A stretch of 24,151 nt of DNA from a virus: IMG/VR virus record IMGVR_UViG_3300047667_000364, positions 1 through 24,151 of that record; one strand, given 5' to 3'. Each line of letters opens with the position of its first letter. Position 1 is the first letter of the stretch. Positions 1-7,812 of the stretch are shown one piece after another. The position numbers were made by a program, and so were the translations under genes. The notes below the pieces were generated by a model. That model worked only from the letters and a program-made list of their open reading frames with translations. It did no database searches and was not told the DNA's origin.

Positions 1-1
1 T

Positions 2-217
2 TTCTATTTGGGCGGTTTGAATCATCCGTTTGACGTTAACGCGCGAGGTTTCACAGTTGAAGAAATGCTATTTGAGTACGAAAGACTAATGCAATCGACT
101 TCAATGATACCGACTGAGGTTAACGTATCTAAGCGTCAATGCCGCAAGGTACACGACGAAAGATTTAATCCCGAACGCAACAACAGGACTGAGGGGCCGA
201 TCTATGGGAATCCGTGA
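2..217 (+). CDS. 3' end of an unidentified phage gene (5' truncated)
   Basis: The reading frame is open from the window edge to TGA at 215-217, so only the last 71 codons are visible; the TTG at position 8 need not be a start. The visible part is hydrophilic, with a charged Arg/Asn/Glu-rich C-terminus. It overlaps the start of the head-tail joining gene by 14 nt, as expected in a packed late operon. Position upstream of neck and tail genes suggests a head or connector protein, but I do not recognise the family. Confidence 0.6.
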   Translation, partial: FYLGGLNHPFDVNARGFTVEEMLFEYERLMQSTSMIPTEVNVSKRQCRKVHDERFNPERNNRTEGPIYGNP

Positions 218-584
218 TTTAGCCGAAGCGGATCTCGGCCGTATTCTAGAAGACTCCGCGACGGGCTTCGGATACGCGATCGTATTAACGGATCCCGCGG
301 GGACCATTCTACCGATCACGGGTTTCTCCAACGACATAGCGCAAGTGATCGACCCAGACACGGGGCAGGTTGTAAGCGGTAGGCTCGCGTCGGTAGCGTT
401 ACGCATATCGACGATAATAGCGGCCGGCTTAGGTTTACCTCGGGGCATAGCTAACTCAAAAAGCAAGCCGTGGGTCGTAGAATTTAACGACCTATTAGGC
501 AACCCTCACAAATTTAAAGTTTTTCAAAGTAATCCGGACAGAACGATCGGAATGATTACGCTTATTTTGGAGTCGTACGCATGA
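204..584 (+). CDS. Head-tail joining / head completion protein, putative
   Basis: A 126-aa protein likely to act in virion assembly, capping the filled head or joining it to the tail. The central part reads as a compact beta-rich fold (ITGFSNDI, VIDPDTGQ, VSGRLASVALR) followed by a KPWVVEFND segment and an ASP-ARG-rich C-terminal strand (SNPDRTIGMITLILESY). This pattern and length match small neck proteins found just before tail-terminator and sheath genes in Mu-like phages. It starts inside the upstream gene and ends in an ATGA overlap (581-584) with the next gene, implying coupled translation. The family role is inferred from order and general resemblance; no catalytic motif is expected. 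Confidence 0.55.
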   Translation: MGIRDLAEADLGRILEDSATGFGYAIVLTDPAGTILPITGFSNDIAQVIDPDTGQVVSGRLASVALRISTIIAAGLGLPRGIANSKSKPWVVEFNDLLGNPHKFKVFQSNPDRTIGMITLILESYA

Positions 585-1249
585 TCCAAACGTTGATCGA
601 TAAGCTGGACAGCTTCGAGCAAGTACGCGACGCAATTGTGGCTATTCTTGCGGCCGAGACAGCGAACCAGCAAATACTCGCCACGGCCGCCGCTAAGGAT
701 CCTAGTCTTTGGGCATTCAGTGTTTACGCCGAGCGCGCGAACCCTTGGGAAGCGTACCTTGAAGCGCCTTATCAAGCGGACCCGATCGTAAATGTATGGT
801 ATGAGAGCTCAACAGCTAACGCCTCAGCCTCAAACAGCATCGAACGACAAGATATGCGCGGCGTGTTTAACATTGATTGCTACGGCTACGCCGTAAGCCT
901 AGAAACTGCAGAGGGCCACGCTCCGGGCGACCAGGCGGCCGCCTTCACAGCTTGCCGGGTCGCGCGATTAGTTCGAAACATCATACAAGCCGGACAGTAT
1001 AAACACCTATTGGCGCGCGGCGTAGTGAACGAAAGAACGATCACAAGTGTGTCGGCTTTTCAGCCACCACAACAAAATTCTAGTATGCAACAAATTTTAG
1101 CGGTAAGATTAACTTTAAACGTACGGTTTAACGAATTCGCGCCAGAGTACGAGGGCGAACCGTTAGACTACCTCAGCATTAACGTGTTGCGGGCCGAAGA
1201 CGGGTCGACATACTTTGACGCCGAATATGATTACACATTAGGAGACTAA
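581..1249 (+). CDS. Tail terminator-like protein, putative
   Basis: A 222-aa protein placed between the neck protein and the sheath, where Mu-like phages encode the protein that ends tail polymerisation or connects tail to neck. It starts at ATG 581 in an ATGA overlap with the preceding stop. The N-terminus (about residues 1-30) looks alpha-helical. The centre holds a VWYESSTAN...FNIDCYGYA stretch resembling the beta-strand pattern of tail-terminator folds, followed by a helix rich in Ala/Arg (residues about 125-140, ACRVARLVRNII). No signal peptide or membrane segment is seen. The function is assigned from position and overall shape, not from a diagnostic motif; it could be an uncharacterised neck protein. 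Confidence 0.5.
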   Translation: MIQTLIDKLDSFEQVRDAIVAILAAETANQQILATAAAKDPSLWAFSVYAERANPWEAYLEAPYQADPIVNVWYESSTANASASNSIERQDMRGVFNIDCYGYAVSLETAEGHAPGDQAAAFTACRVARLVRNIIQAGQYKHLLARGVVNERTITSVSAFQPPQQNSSMQQILAVRLTLNVRFNEFAPEYEGEPLDYLSINVLRAEDGSTYFDAEYDYTLGD

Positions 1250-1253
1250 AACA

Positions 1254-2750
1254 ATGACGATCAGCACAGCGGTAGATCTTTCAGCAGTCGCGCGCGTCGT
1301 GGGCATTAGGACAAGCTACGTCGATTTAAGACAAGGCGGGTCGACCCTGCTACCGCAGCGTATAGCGGTCGTCGGGCAAGGCTCCACGGCTTCAACGTAC
1401 AGCACGGTAAAAGCGCAAGTTACCAGCGCACAACAAGCGGCCGAGGCTTACGGCTTCGGTAGTCCCCTACATTTAGCTTGCCTGCAGTTGTTCCCGCAGA
1501 ACGGCGATGGCGTGGGATCGATACCTGTTACGCTTTACCCATTAGAAGACGCCGGGAGCGCAGTAGCCGCCGCCGGAGATATTACGCCAAGCGGGACACA
1601 AACACTCACCGCGTCTTATGTAGTGTATATTAACCGGATCGCGTCGCAGTCGTTTGTCCTTACAGCGGCCGCAACGGTAGCAGACAGGACGCTAGCGATC
1701 ACCAACGCCATTAACGGACAATTAGCTTTACCAGTTACCGCGACGGACAACGGGACAGACGTCACAATAACGTCAAAATGGCAGGGATTAACGGGTAACG
1801 ATTTGGAGATTGAGGTCGTAGGCGGATCGACAGCGGGCACGGTCTTTGCTATTACTCAGCCAGTCGGCGGACTTATTGATCCAGACGTGACCGTCGCGCT
1901 TAACCAGATCGGCGACGTTTGGGAGACTTTAATTCTCAGTTGCTCAAACATGGGCGACACCGCAGCGCTTACAGCGTTTAACACGTTCGGCGAAGGCAGA
2001 TGGGGCGCGTTGACGCGTAAGCCTTGCGTCGTGTTCACAGGTTCGACAGAGCCCTCGGTAGTTACAGCGATCGCAGTGCCGGAAGCTCGCAGGACCGAAA
2101 GGGTAAACGTCCAGCTAATCTCGCCAGGATCAAAAAACTTACCTTTAGTTATTGCAGCCGCTCAGTTAGCACGGATCGCCGTTGTCGCAAACAACGACCC
2201 CGCGCACGACTACGGGAGCCAGCCGGTAAGTTTGATCACCCCAGGCGCCGACGGCCAGCAATGGACTTACCTCCAGCGAGATCAAGCGGTCAAGGGTGGG
2301 AGCTCAACGTCGATCGTTAAAGATGGCGTTGTTAATATTTCAGACGTTGTGACGTTCTTCCATCCCCTCGGCGACACTTTGCCGGCGTATCGGTTTGTCG
2401 TGGACATTATAAAACTTCAAAACGTAATCTTTAACATCGACCTAGTGTTCGCGAATCCCGACTGGGACGGCGCCCCGTTAATCCCTAACGACCAGGCCAC
2501 TTCTAACCGTTCAGCGCGTAAGCCGAAAGCCGCGGTAGCAGCGATCGCCGCAGTAGTCGACGGCCTAGCGTTAGCGGCCATTTTAAGCGACCCCGCAGCG
2601 ATCAAGAAAACGATTATCGCGGGGATCAACGAGTCGAACCCTAAACGCCTAGACACGGCGGTAACGGTCAAGCTATCGGGCAACGCGGGGATCATATCGA
2701 TTGATCTTAATTTCGGCTTTAATTTTGGCGCGGCGACTTTAGTCGCATAA
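1254..2750 (+). CDS. Contractile tail sheath protein (Mu gpL-like)
   Basis: A 498-aa protein that polymerises around the tail tube and contracts during DNA delivery. The N-terminus carries the Mu-type sheath signature: an early VGIRTSYVD segment, then QRIAVVGQGS, AAEAYGFGSPLHLACLQLFP and VPVTLYPLED-like blocks (residues about 15-105). The C-terminal third (from about residue 380) contains the conserved domain that forms the inner sheath layer, including VVDIIKLQNVIFNIDL. The length is normal for the family. A good ribosome site (AGGAGA, about 1240-1245) precedes ATG 1254, four bases after the preceding stop. The tube gene follows 15 bp downstream, the standard sheath-tube order. The assignment is strong from family resemblance plus neighbours. 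Confidence 0.9.
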   Translation: MTISTAVDLSAVARVVGIRTSYVDLRQGGSTLLPQRIAVVGQGSTASTYSTVKAQVTSAQQAAEAYGFGSPLHLACLQLFPQNGDGVGSIPVTLYPLEDAGSAVAAAGDITPSGTQTLTASYVVYINRIASQSFVLTAAATVADRTLAITNAINGQLALPVTATDNGTDVTITSKWQGLTGNDLEIEVVGGSTAGTVFAITQPVGGLIDPDVTVALNQIGDVWETLILSCSNMGDTAALTAFNTFGEGRWGALTRKPCVVFTGSTEPSVVTAIAVPEARRTERVNVQLISPGSKNLPLVIAAAQLARIAVVANNDPAHDYGSQPVSLITPGADGQQWTYLQRDQAVKGGSSTSIVKDGVVNISDVVTFFHPLGDTLPAYRFVVDIIKLQNVIFNIDLVFANPDWDGAPLIPNDQATSNRSARKPKAAVAAIAAVVDGLALAAILSDPAAIKKTIIAGINESNPKRLDTAVTVKLSGNAGIISIDLNFGFNFGAATLVA

Positions 2751-2765
2751 TCAGAGGGTTTTAAA

Positions 2766-3149
2766 ATGGCAGCAACAGGTGGAAGCATTGAAAGCGTTAC
2801 GATCAACGGGCGGGAATTTCCAGCCACTGCAGACTCGGACGTACAGCGAATCCTTGGCGGGTTTAATAACGAACTTTTGCCTAATGGGGACGGGACTAGT
2901 CGGCGCATAAAAACGCGAGTCTTACCGGCGTTTAAGGGGGTGGTTGTTGAGTGCGACGACGCGCGCGCGGATCAAGAATTTTTACAAGATATAGCGGACG
3001 GCGAGGCTCTTGTGCCGATCGCGGTTACGTACGCGTCGGGGTTACCATACCAAGGCAGGGGGACGATCGTCGGCGAGTTAGGATCATCAAACCAAAGCGC
3101 TACGGCAAGCTTCGACATAATGGGCGAGGGTAAGTTTACCCAGCAATAA
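2766..3149 (+). CDS. Tail tube protein (Mu gpM-like)
   Basis: A 127-aa protein that stacks as rings to form the rigid inner tube of the contractile tail. The sequence begins AATGGSIESVTINGREFPAT and continues with QRILGGFNNELLPNGDGTSR, a pattern typical of Mu-type tube proteins. The C-terminal half is beta-rich (VPIAVTYASGLPYQGRGTIV) and ends in a conserved GKFTQQ-like tail. It directly follows the sheath gene and precedes the assembly chaperone, exactly as in Mu-like tails. No signal peptide or membrane segment is present, as expected for a cytoplasmically assembled virion protein. A stem-loop lies just after its stop codon. High confidence from size, sequence pattern and order. Confidence 0.85.
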   Translation: MAATGGSIESVTINGREFPATADSDVQRILGGFNNELLPNGDGTSRRIKTRVLPAFKGVVVECDDARADQEFLQDIADGEALVPIAVTYASGLPYQGRGTIVGELGSSNQSATASFDIMGEGKFTQQ

Positions 3150-3161
3150 CCAAAAAACAAC

Positions 3162-3206
3162 GCCGACGGGGTACGCCCTACCCATGCTCGTTCGCGGGAC
3201 GTCGGC
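3162..3206 (+). other. Stem-loop between tube and chaperone genes
   Basis: GCCGACG at 3162-3168 is exactly complementary to CGTCGGC at 3200-3206. Inside that loop a second hairpin pairs GGGTA (3169-3173) with TACCC (3179-3183). The structure begins 12 nt after the tube stop and ends 22 nt before the chaperone ATG. No U-tract follows, so it is not a classical terminator. It may set transcript stability or the large tube-to-chaperone expression difference; that role is inference. Confidence 0.5.
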
Positions 3207-3228
3207 ACCATAACAGGGCAGAAAAAAA

Positions 3229-3639
3229 ATGAGCAAAATTAATTTAGAAGTAGCACAAGCAGAATTTGATCGATTTGTAGAGTGTATGGGTTTATTGCTT
3301 GACACCTCGAACATGGACGTGGAAGACAAAACGGCTTTTGATAAACAAAAAAATCGAATACTTGACGCGATGATCTCCGGTCATTTAGTTATTAACGACG
3401 ACGGCGAAGCGGTATACACACCGTTTAGACCGACAAGCGGGCACAAAGAGCCGATCACGTTTCACGAGCGCACAGGCGCGTCGGTCCTTGCGATGGACGG
3501 CAAGAAGAAGGGCCACGACATGGCAAAGACCTATGCAATAATGGCCGAAATGTGTAAGGTCCACCCCTCGACGTTTTCGAAACTCGCCGGCCCCGATATT
3601 AAAACATGTGAGGCGGTGTACGCGCTTTTAATGGATTAG
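3229..3639 (+). CDS. Tail assembly chaperone, short form
   Basis: A 136-aa, charged, mostly helical protein between tube and tape measure, where long-tailed phages encode a chaperone that coats the tape measure during tail assembly. Motifs include a GKKKGHDM block (about residues 91-98) followed by helices with KVHPSTFSKL. It ends at TAG 3637-3639. The +1-relative frame is closed, but the -1 frame is open past this stop to 3857, so this is probably the major unshifted product of a frameshifting gene pair. The ribosome site is weak (AGGG near 3215, followed by an A-run). The role is assigned from position, size and the frameshift arrangement rather than a catalytic motif. Confidence 0.75.
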   Translation: MSKINLEVAQAEFDRFVECMGLLLDTSNMDVEDKTAFDKQKNRILDAMISGHLVINDDGEAVYTPFRPTSGHKEPITFHERTGASVLAMDGKKKGHDMAKTYAIMAEMCKVHPSTFSKLAGPDIKTCEAVYALLMD

Positions 3640-3857
3640 TCCGGGCGCGAGTAATCAGAGCGGGCGCGCTTGAGTACATACCGGCGCGCCAAGGCGGGAA
3701 CACATACGCTAATGTTTACAGCGTTATGCTTTTACAGATAACGCGAGATTACCCCGGACTCCCGGACGTTCGGACTCTTAAGACATCAGAGATAGAATTT
3801 TTTTATAATGGCTTAGTGCCTGAGCTGGAGCGAAAAGAGAATGGCGGGAAGGTTTAG
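3229..3857 (+). CDS. Tail assembly chaperone, long form made by -1 frameshift
   Basis: Reading codons in the -1 frame, no stop occurs between 3612 and TAG 3855-3857. A shift after the Leu codon TTA (3628-3630) therefore adds about 75 residues to the first 134, giving about 209 aa. The extension is convincing protein: it contains LEYIPARQGGN, a DYPGLPDVRTL block and, near the end, a TSEIEFFYNGLVPEL motif of the kind found in the C-terminal part of Mu-like tail chaperones. Its codon use matches neighbouring genes. It overlaps the tape measure start by 17 nt. Frameshifting at this point of the tail operon is a well-known feature of long-tailed phages; the exact slip position here is inferred. 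Only a minor fraction of ribosomes would be expected to make it. Confidence 0.8.
3625..3690 (+). promoter_or_regulatory. Putative -1 frameshift site with downstream stem
   Basis: The zero frame reads CTT TTA ATG (3625-3633). A tRNA-Leu on TTA can slip back one base onto TTT (3627-3629). This lies in the only window that works: the -1 frame is closed by TGA at 3609-3611 and the zero frame by TAG at 3637. A perfect 7-bp stem, GGCGCGC (3663-3669) with GCGCGCC (3684-3690) and a 14-nt loop, lies about 32 nt downstream and may stimulate slippage, though this spacing is longer than usual. It is not a canonical X-XXY-YYZ heptamer. Confidence 0.55.
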
Positions 3858-5625
3858 CGTTGAAACTATTTTTAAGGCAGTTGACAAGCTAACCGCGCCC
3901 GTTTCTCGTATGCAGAATTCGATCGGCAAATTTACGCGATCAGCTAGTGACGGCTTAGGTCGGTTAAACCGAAGGTTTTCAAAGGTCAGCGACGGGATCA
4001 AAAAGGTCGGCCGTAACATGCTGATCGGCGCGGCTGTAATTGGCGGAGCTATGACCTCCGTGGTTGCCACCGGCGCGCAGTTTGAGCAATCCATAGTTAA
4101 CGCCTCCGCAAAATTCCCGGAGGGGGTCAAGCGGGGGACAGACGCATTTAAAGCGCTAGAAGACGCCGCACGCAAGACAGGATCAACCACCGAGTTTACC
4201 GCCTCGCAGTCAGCCGAAGCGATTAACTTTTTAGCTATGGCGGGATTTAACGCCGAAAACGCGATCGCCGCACTTCCTGGAGTCGTGGATCTTGCGACCG
4301 CTTCCTCTCTCGACTTAGGCACCGCGACCGACATCGCGTCGGATTCTCTCGGCGCTTTTAATCTAATGACGAAAGACTCCGGGCAGTTAGGGCGCAACCT
4401 GCAACGCGTTAATGATGTGATCGCCAAGACAGCAACGAGCGCAAATACAAGCGTGACAGACCTATTTGAAGCCATAAAAGACGGCGGCCCGGTAGCCACT
4501 ACGGCGGGCGCTTCGCTGGAAACCTTCGCGGCTTTAGCGGGCACGCTAGCTAACGCCGGTATAAAAGGCAGTCGCGCTGGTACAACTTTAAAAAATACGT
4601 TTTTATCAATCGCGGCCCCTAGCAGCGCAGCGGCTAAAATACTAAAGCGCCTTAGCGTTTCAACGCAAGACGCCGACGGAAACATGCTGGACATAGTGGA
4701 GACGTTAGACAGTCTTAACAAAGCCTTAGACGGCTTGGGGACCGCGGAGCGCTCGGCTATACTTGAGGGGATCTTCGGCAAAATCCCGATTGCAGGCGTT
4801 AACGTTCTACTAGCAGCGGGAACCGACCAGCTAAAAGGGTACAGGCGGGCGCTTGAGGGGGCCGGCGGCGCTTCGGCGGACATGGCGGGTATTATGCGCG
4901 ACACGTTACAGGGCCGACTAAACAGCCTTAAATCGGCCGTTGAAGGCGTTTCGATTAGCTTATTTAGCATGACAAACGGGCCGCTAGTAAACGCGATAGA
5001 AAAGACTACGGAGTATGTCAGAGCTAACGAAGAGTTAATCGCGACTAACATCGGCGGTTTTTTGGCGAAGGTGATCAACAATTTCGAACTAATCGTTACG
5101 CGAATAAAACAGATCGCGATCGGTTTGGCGGTATTCTACGCGCTAAATTTAGTGTTACAGACGTTCATCGTTATTATGACCGCAGTAAATCTAGTCATGG
5201 CGCTAAATCCGATCGGTCTGATCGTGCTTGGCGTGCTAGCCTTGATCGCGGCGTTTGTCGGCCTAGTGACGTATATTGACGAGATCAGCGAAGGGTTTGA
5301 AGGTATGCACCCCGTGCTCCAAGCTCTTTTAGCGCCCTTCGGGCTAATAATTAAAGCAATTAAATTTATAAAAGATAACATCGGCGTGATCTCACAGGCG
5401 TATGACAAAGTCGCAGGGTTCTTTAGCGACGACGCGGCGGACCAAGTCGACGGGCGGACCGGCGCGACTATGGTCACCCCTCAAGATCGGATCGCTCGCA
5501 GTATAGAAGAGAGCCGATCTACTAGCTCGGCGGAGGTAACGATCAAAGACGATACCGGGCGCGCGGCGGTCACAGGAGGTCGACTGGGAGACGGGATCAA
5601 CATGATACAATCAGGAGGCTTTTAA
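3841..5625 (+). CDS. Tail tape measure protein
   Basis: A 594-aa protein that sets tail length and is ejected with the DNA. The N-terminus (FSVETIFKAVDKLTAPVSRM) is typical of Mu gp42-like and TP901-family tape measures. Residues about 65-370 hold the conserved domain with GAQFEQSIVNASAKF, a KTGSTTEFTASQSAEAINFLAMAGF block and a LANAGIKGSRAGTTLKNTF block. Two hydrophobic segments follow at about residues 425-480, usual for this family and possibly acting in membrane passage. The protein is short for a tape measure, which predicts a rather short tail. The start overlaps the frameshifted chaperone by 17 nt, and a modest AG-rich site precedes ATG 3841. High confidence from motifs and position. 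Confidence 0.92.
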   Translation: MAGRFSVETIFKAVDKLTAPVSRMQNSIGKFTRSASDGLGRLNRRFSKVSDGIKKVGRNMLIGAAVIGGAMTSVVATGAQFEQSIVNASAKFPEGVKRGTDAFKALEDAARKTGSTTEFTASQSAEAINFLAMAGFNAENAIAALPGVVDLATASSLDLGTATDIASDSLGAFNLMTKDSGQLGRNLQRVNDVIAKTATSANTSVTDLFEAIKDGGPVATTAGASLETFAALAGTLANAGIKGSRAGTTLKNTFLSIAAPSSAAAKILKRLSVSTQDADGNMLDIVETLDSLNKALDGLGTAERSAILEGIFGKIPIAGVNVLLAAGTDQLKGYRRALEGAGGASADMAGIMRDTLQGRLNSLKSAVEGVSISLFSMTNGPLVNAIEKTTEYVRANEELIATNIGGFLAKVINNFELIVTRIKQIAIGLAVFYALNLVLQTFIVIMTAVNLVMALNPIGLIVLGVLALIAAFVGLVTYIDEISEGFEGMHPVLQALLAPFGLIIKAIKFIKDNIGVISQAYDKVAGFFSDDAADQVDGRTGATMVTPQDRIARSIEESRSTSSAEVTIKDDTGRAAVTGGRLGDGINMIQSGGF

Positions 5626-5627
5626 AT

Positions 5628-5873
5628 ATGGCTAGAGCATTAGTTTTAACGAACCCAGAGCAATCTTTGTCAATATCCACCGTCACCGATCTATCGCTTG
5701 TTAAGTTCTCTTATTTAAACACGGAAACCCGCGAGCCCATTGTGACAGAAGTCGAGGTGGTTGTAGCTCGCGACGAGGTTACGAGCGCCCGCGAGGTGCT
5801 GCCCGTTTCTGGCCTAGTAAACTTAAATGGCTTCGTATTTTCTACCCTTTTAAATTCAGTATTGGAGATATAG
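5628..5873 (+). CDS. Unknown 81-aa protein after the tape measure
   Basis: A small protein with a strong ribosome site (AGGAGG at 5612-5617) two bases after the tape measure stop. I do not recognise it. It is predicted to be mostly beta-strand (SLVKFSYLNTE, VTEVEVVVARDE, VSGLVNLNGFVF), soluble, with no signal peptide, membrane segment or cysteines. It precedes the tailspike gene by 5 bp, so it may be an adaptor that attaches the spike to the baseplate, or a small baseplate protein; that is inference from location only. Mu itself has no equivalent at this point. Confidence 0.7.
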   Translation: MARALVLTNPEQSLSISTVTDLSLVKFSYLNTETREPIVTEVEVVVARDEVTSAREVLPVSGLVNLNGFVFSTLLNSVLEI

Positions 5874-5878
5874 CTCAA

Positions 5879-7726
5879 ATGACTAAAGTAATCTCAACAA
5901 ACGTTAACACGGCGCAAGAATACCAAGACGCGCTCGAAAAACTTTATCTTTTCGGAGAATTAACGACAACGGCGTTGATCGCCTCAACTGAGGTTTATCC
6001 GGCCTCAACAGTCATAAACACGATCGGGTTTACAGCTAGCGCCGATCTTGGAAAGGGAGATTGGAAACAAACCGGCCTGGTCGGTCAACCCGTGAGCCGA
6101 AGCCCTGCACAACTAGGAGACAACCTTTTAAACGACGGCTTGGGCAATCAGTGGTCCCTTAAGAGTTACCCTCACAATGTACACATGCTCGGGGCAGTTG
6201 GCAACGGGGTCATTAATGACGCGCCCGTGTGGGAGGCATACTTAACCACTTACGCGATGTTCGGGTGTAACGGGATAAAGGGTAAAGTTTACGGCGTTGC
6301 GGGGGATCTAGTTCTACCGTCTAGGCTAGGTATGAAAGACGCGGAGTTCTTCCAGCTAACCCCCGCATCTCAAACACGGACACTCTACAGCCCATCTAAT
6401 TTGCATTGTAATTTTGAAAATGTAGAAGTAAACCGAGGCACTGATAAAAACGGCGGTAGCTTAGCGAATAGTGCTGGCTTTTGGATAGTCGGCGGAGTCA
6501 TTAGGGGTAGAGACATAAGCGCTACGGGTAATGGTTTTGGTTCTGGAATGTCTTTCCATTTGTTTGACGATCTAATCATATACAGCCCAGTGGTCTATGA
6601 TAATTTTGCAGGAGATAGCACAACAGCGGCTTTATCAGACGATGTTTTCCAAGGATTTTGGTTAAATCGAGGCGAAAAAGCACAGGTTTATGCCCTTTCT
6701 GTTAAAAACACTACAGTTGAATGGACAGGACAAGCGCCGACGACGAGATTCAACAGAGGTGTCTCTGTAGGTGGTACAAAAGACTTCACGTTCCACGGCG
6801 GTATAGTTGACACCGTGGGCCAGGGCTGGGACTTTACAGGGGACCAACATACTACTAGATTCAGCGTACTCGGTGCACATGCAAATAACTGTTATTCTTG
6901 GGGGTTTAAATCCGCAAACACTGCAACCTTTGGGGCCTACATAGGGTGTCATACTTACAGAGCGGATTTAGGGGGTTTTGTTGCAAGCGCGCCGGGTGCC
7001 GTAGTAGCCAACCCGCCCGAAGAATATACACAAAATATCGTTTACACTAACTGCACAGCAACAGAGACCGGCTCCGTAGGTAACTGGGCAGGGCTTGCTA
7101 CGATTGCGGGCTTTAGAACTGGTAACACCCCGGTATACCCGACGTATCCTCAGGGTATACAGTGGCTTAACTGTATAGCCAATAGTACAACTGCAGCGTT
7201 TGGGTTTTTTAATGAGATAAATAGGAACGCCGCAATTATTAATAACTGGGTTGAAGAAAGTGGGTGCAAGTCGTTCGGTCACACAGACGCAGCATTCCGT
7301 GGACTAAACTGCCCTTATTTAGACCGTAGGACAGCTACAGACCAGCCCATACCCTCAGGCACCGCGACAGTAGTATCTTGGGACGATAGTCTATACGACG
7401 GATTTAACGGATTAACCTCTGCAACTGTGAATACAATCCGCCGCGACGGAGTGTATACCGTCAAGGCTAGCGCCGAGTTTGAAGGCGACGCGCTAGGGGT
7501 CAGGTCGATCCAACTGTACCTTAACTCGGGAGGAGGCGGTCCTAGAAGGACATCAGCACCGAGCGCAAACGGCACTACGGTAGACATTAGTCATACACAA
7601 AGGTTTTCCGAAGGTGATACAATTGAAGTATACGTACAGCAAGATAGCGGCTCAACTTTAGATATAAAGAGCGGACAGACTACATTGACCGTAACCGGCG
7701 AGACTCAGGCAGGTCGTTCAGTATAA
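5879..7726 (+). CDS. Tailspike-like protein: beta-helix with C1q-like C-terminus
   Basis: A 615-aa protein probably used for host surface recognition or polysaccharide cleavage. Residues about 45-95 form a virion-binding region with a GKGDWKQTG motif and a SPAQLGDNLLNDGLGNQWSL block. Then HMLGAVGNGVINDAPVWEAYL gives the GA.GdG..D signature that begins pectate-lyase-type right-handed beta-helices. Residues about 140-485 are Gly/Asn-rich repeated short strands typical of such a helix. Residues about 490-605 resemble a C1q/TNF-like jelly roll (VVSWDDSLYDGFNG, GVYTVKASAEFEG, RSIQLYLNSGG, FSEGDTIEVYVQQDSG), a common trimerising tip. The middle of the gene is visibly more AT-rich than the flanking tail genes. 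No catalytic residues can be named. The location next to the tape measure is unusual for a spike. Confidence 0.7.
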   Translation: MTKVISTNVNTAQEYQDALEKLYLFGELTTTALIASTEVYPASTVINTIGFTASADLGKGDWKQTGLVGQPVSRSPAQLGDNLLNDGLGNQWSLKSYPHNVHMLGAVGNGVINDAPVWEAYLTTYAMFGCNGIKGKVYGVAGDLVLPSRLGMKDAEFFQLTPASQTRTLYSPSNLHCNFENVEVNRGTDKNGGSLANSAGFWIVGGVIRGRDISATGNGFGSGMSFHLFDDLIIYSPVVYDNFAGDSTTAALSDDVFQGFWLNRGEKAQVYALSVKNTTVEWTGQAPTTRFNRGVSVGGTKDFTFHGGIVDTVGQGWDFTGDQHTTRFSVLGAHANNCYSWGFKSANTATFGAYIGCHTYRADLGGFVASAPGAVVANPPEEYTQNIVYTNCTATETGSVGNWAGLATIAGFRTGNTPVYPTYPQGIQWLNCIANSTTAAFGFFNEINRNAAIINNWVEESGCKSFGHTDAAFRGLNCPYLDRRTATDQPIPSGTATVVSWDDSLYDGFNGLTSATVNTIRRDGVYTVKASAEFEGDALGVRSIQLYLNSGGGGPRRTSAPSANGTTVDISHTQRFSEGDTIEVYVQQDSGSTLDIKSGQTTLTVTGETQAGRSV

Positions 7727-7747
7727 CTACCTTTGATAATTAAACGG

Positions 7748-7780
7748 TTTAGCGCGGTTGATTTAATTAATCGTGCTAAA
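7748..7780 (+). other. Long hairpin between tailspike and small membrane gene
   Basis: Bases 7748-7760 pair with 7768-7780 over 13 consecutive positions (TTTAGC against GCTAAA at the ends, G-T wobbles inside), with the 7-nt loop ATTTAAT. It starts 21 nt after the tailspike stop. There is no U-tract on the + strand side, so termination would be weak or factor dependent. It may protect or process the upstream mRNA. Confidence 0.55.
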
Positions 7781-7812
7781 ATTAAACCAGACTACAAAAT
7801 GAGGCCAAAATA

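Noticed and set aside
2024-2320. 98-aa ORF inside the sheath gene on the same strand
   Set aside because: Arg-rich shadow frame wholly within the sheath coding sequence, with no start context.
3632-3672. -2 frameshift (as in Mu) for the chaperone
   Set aside because: The frame reached by a -2 (or +1) shift has TAA at 3629 and TGA at 3671-3673, so it gives no meaningful extension.
3796-3813. TATAAT sequence near 3804 as a promoter for the tape measure
   Set aside because: It lies inside the frameshifted chaperone reading frame and no -35 element is found at suitable spacing.
3813-5081. Long 422-aa ORF antisense to the tape measure
   Set aside because: It lies fully opposite a gene with clear family motifs, is Ser/Ala/Pro-rich with no recognisable domain, and has no ribosome site or operon context. 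Such antisense ORFs arise from codon bias.
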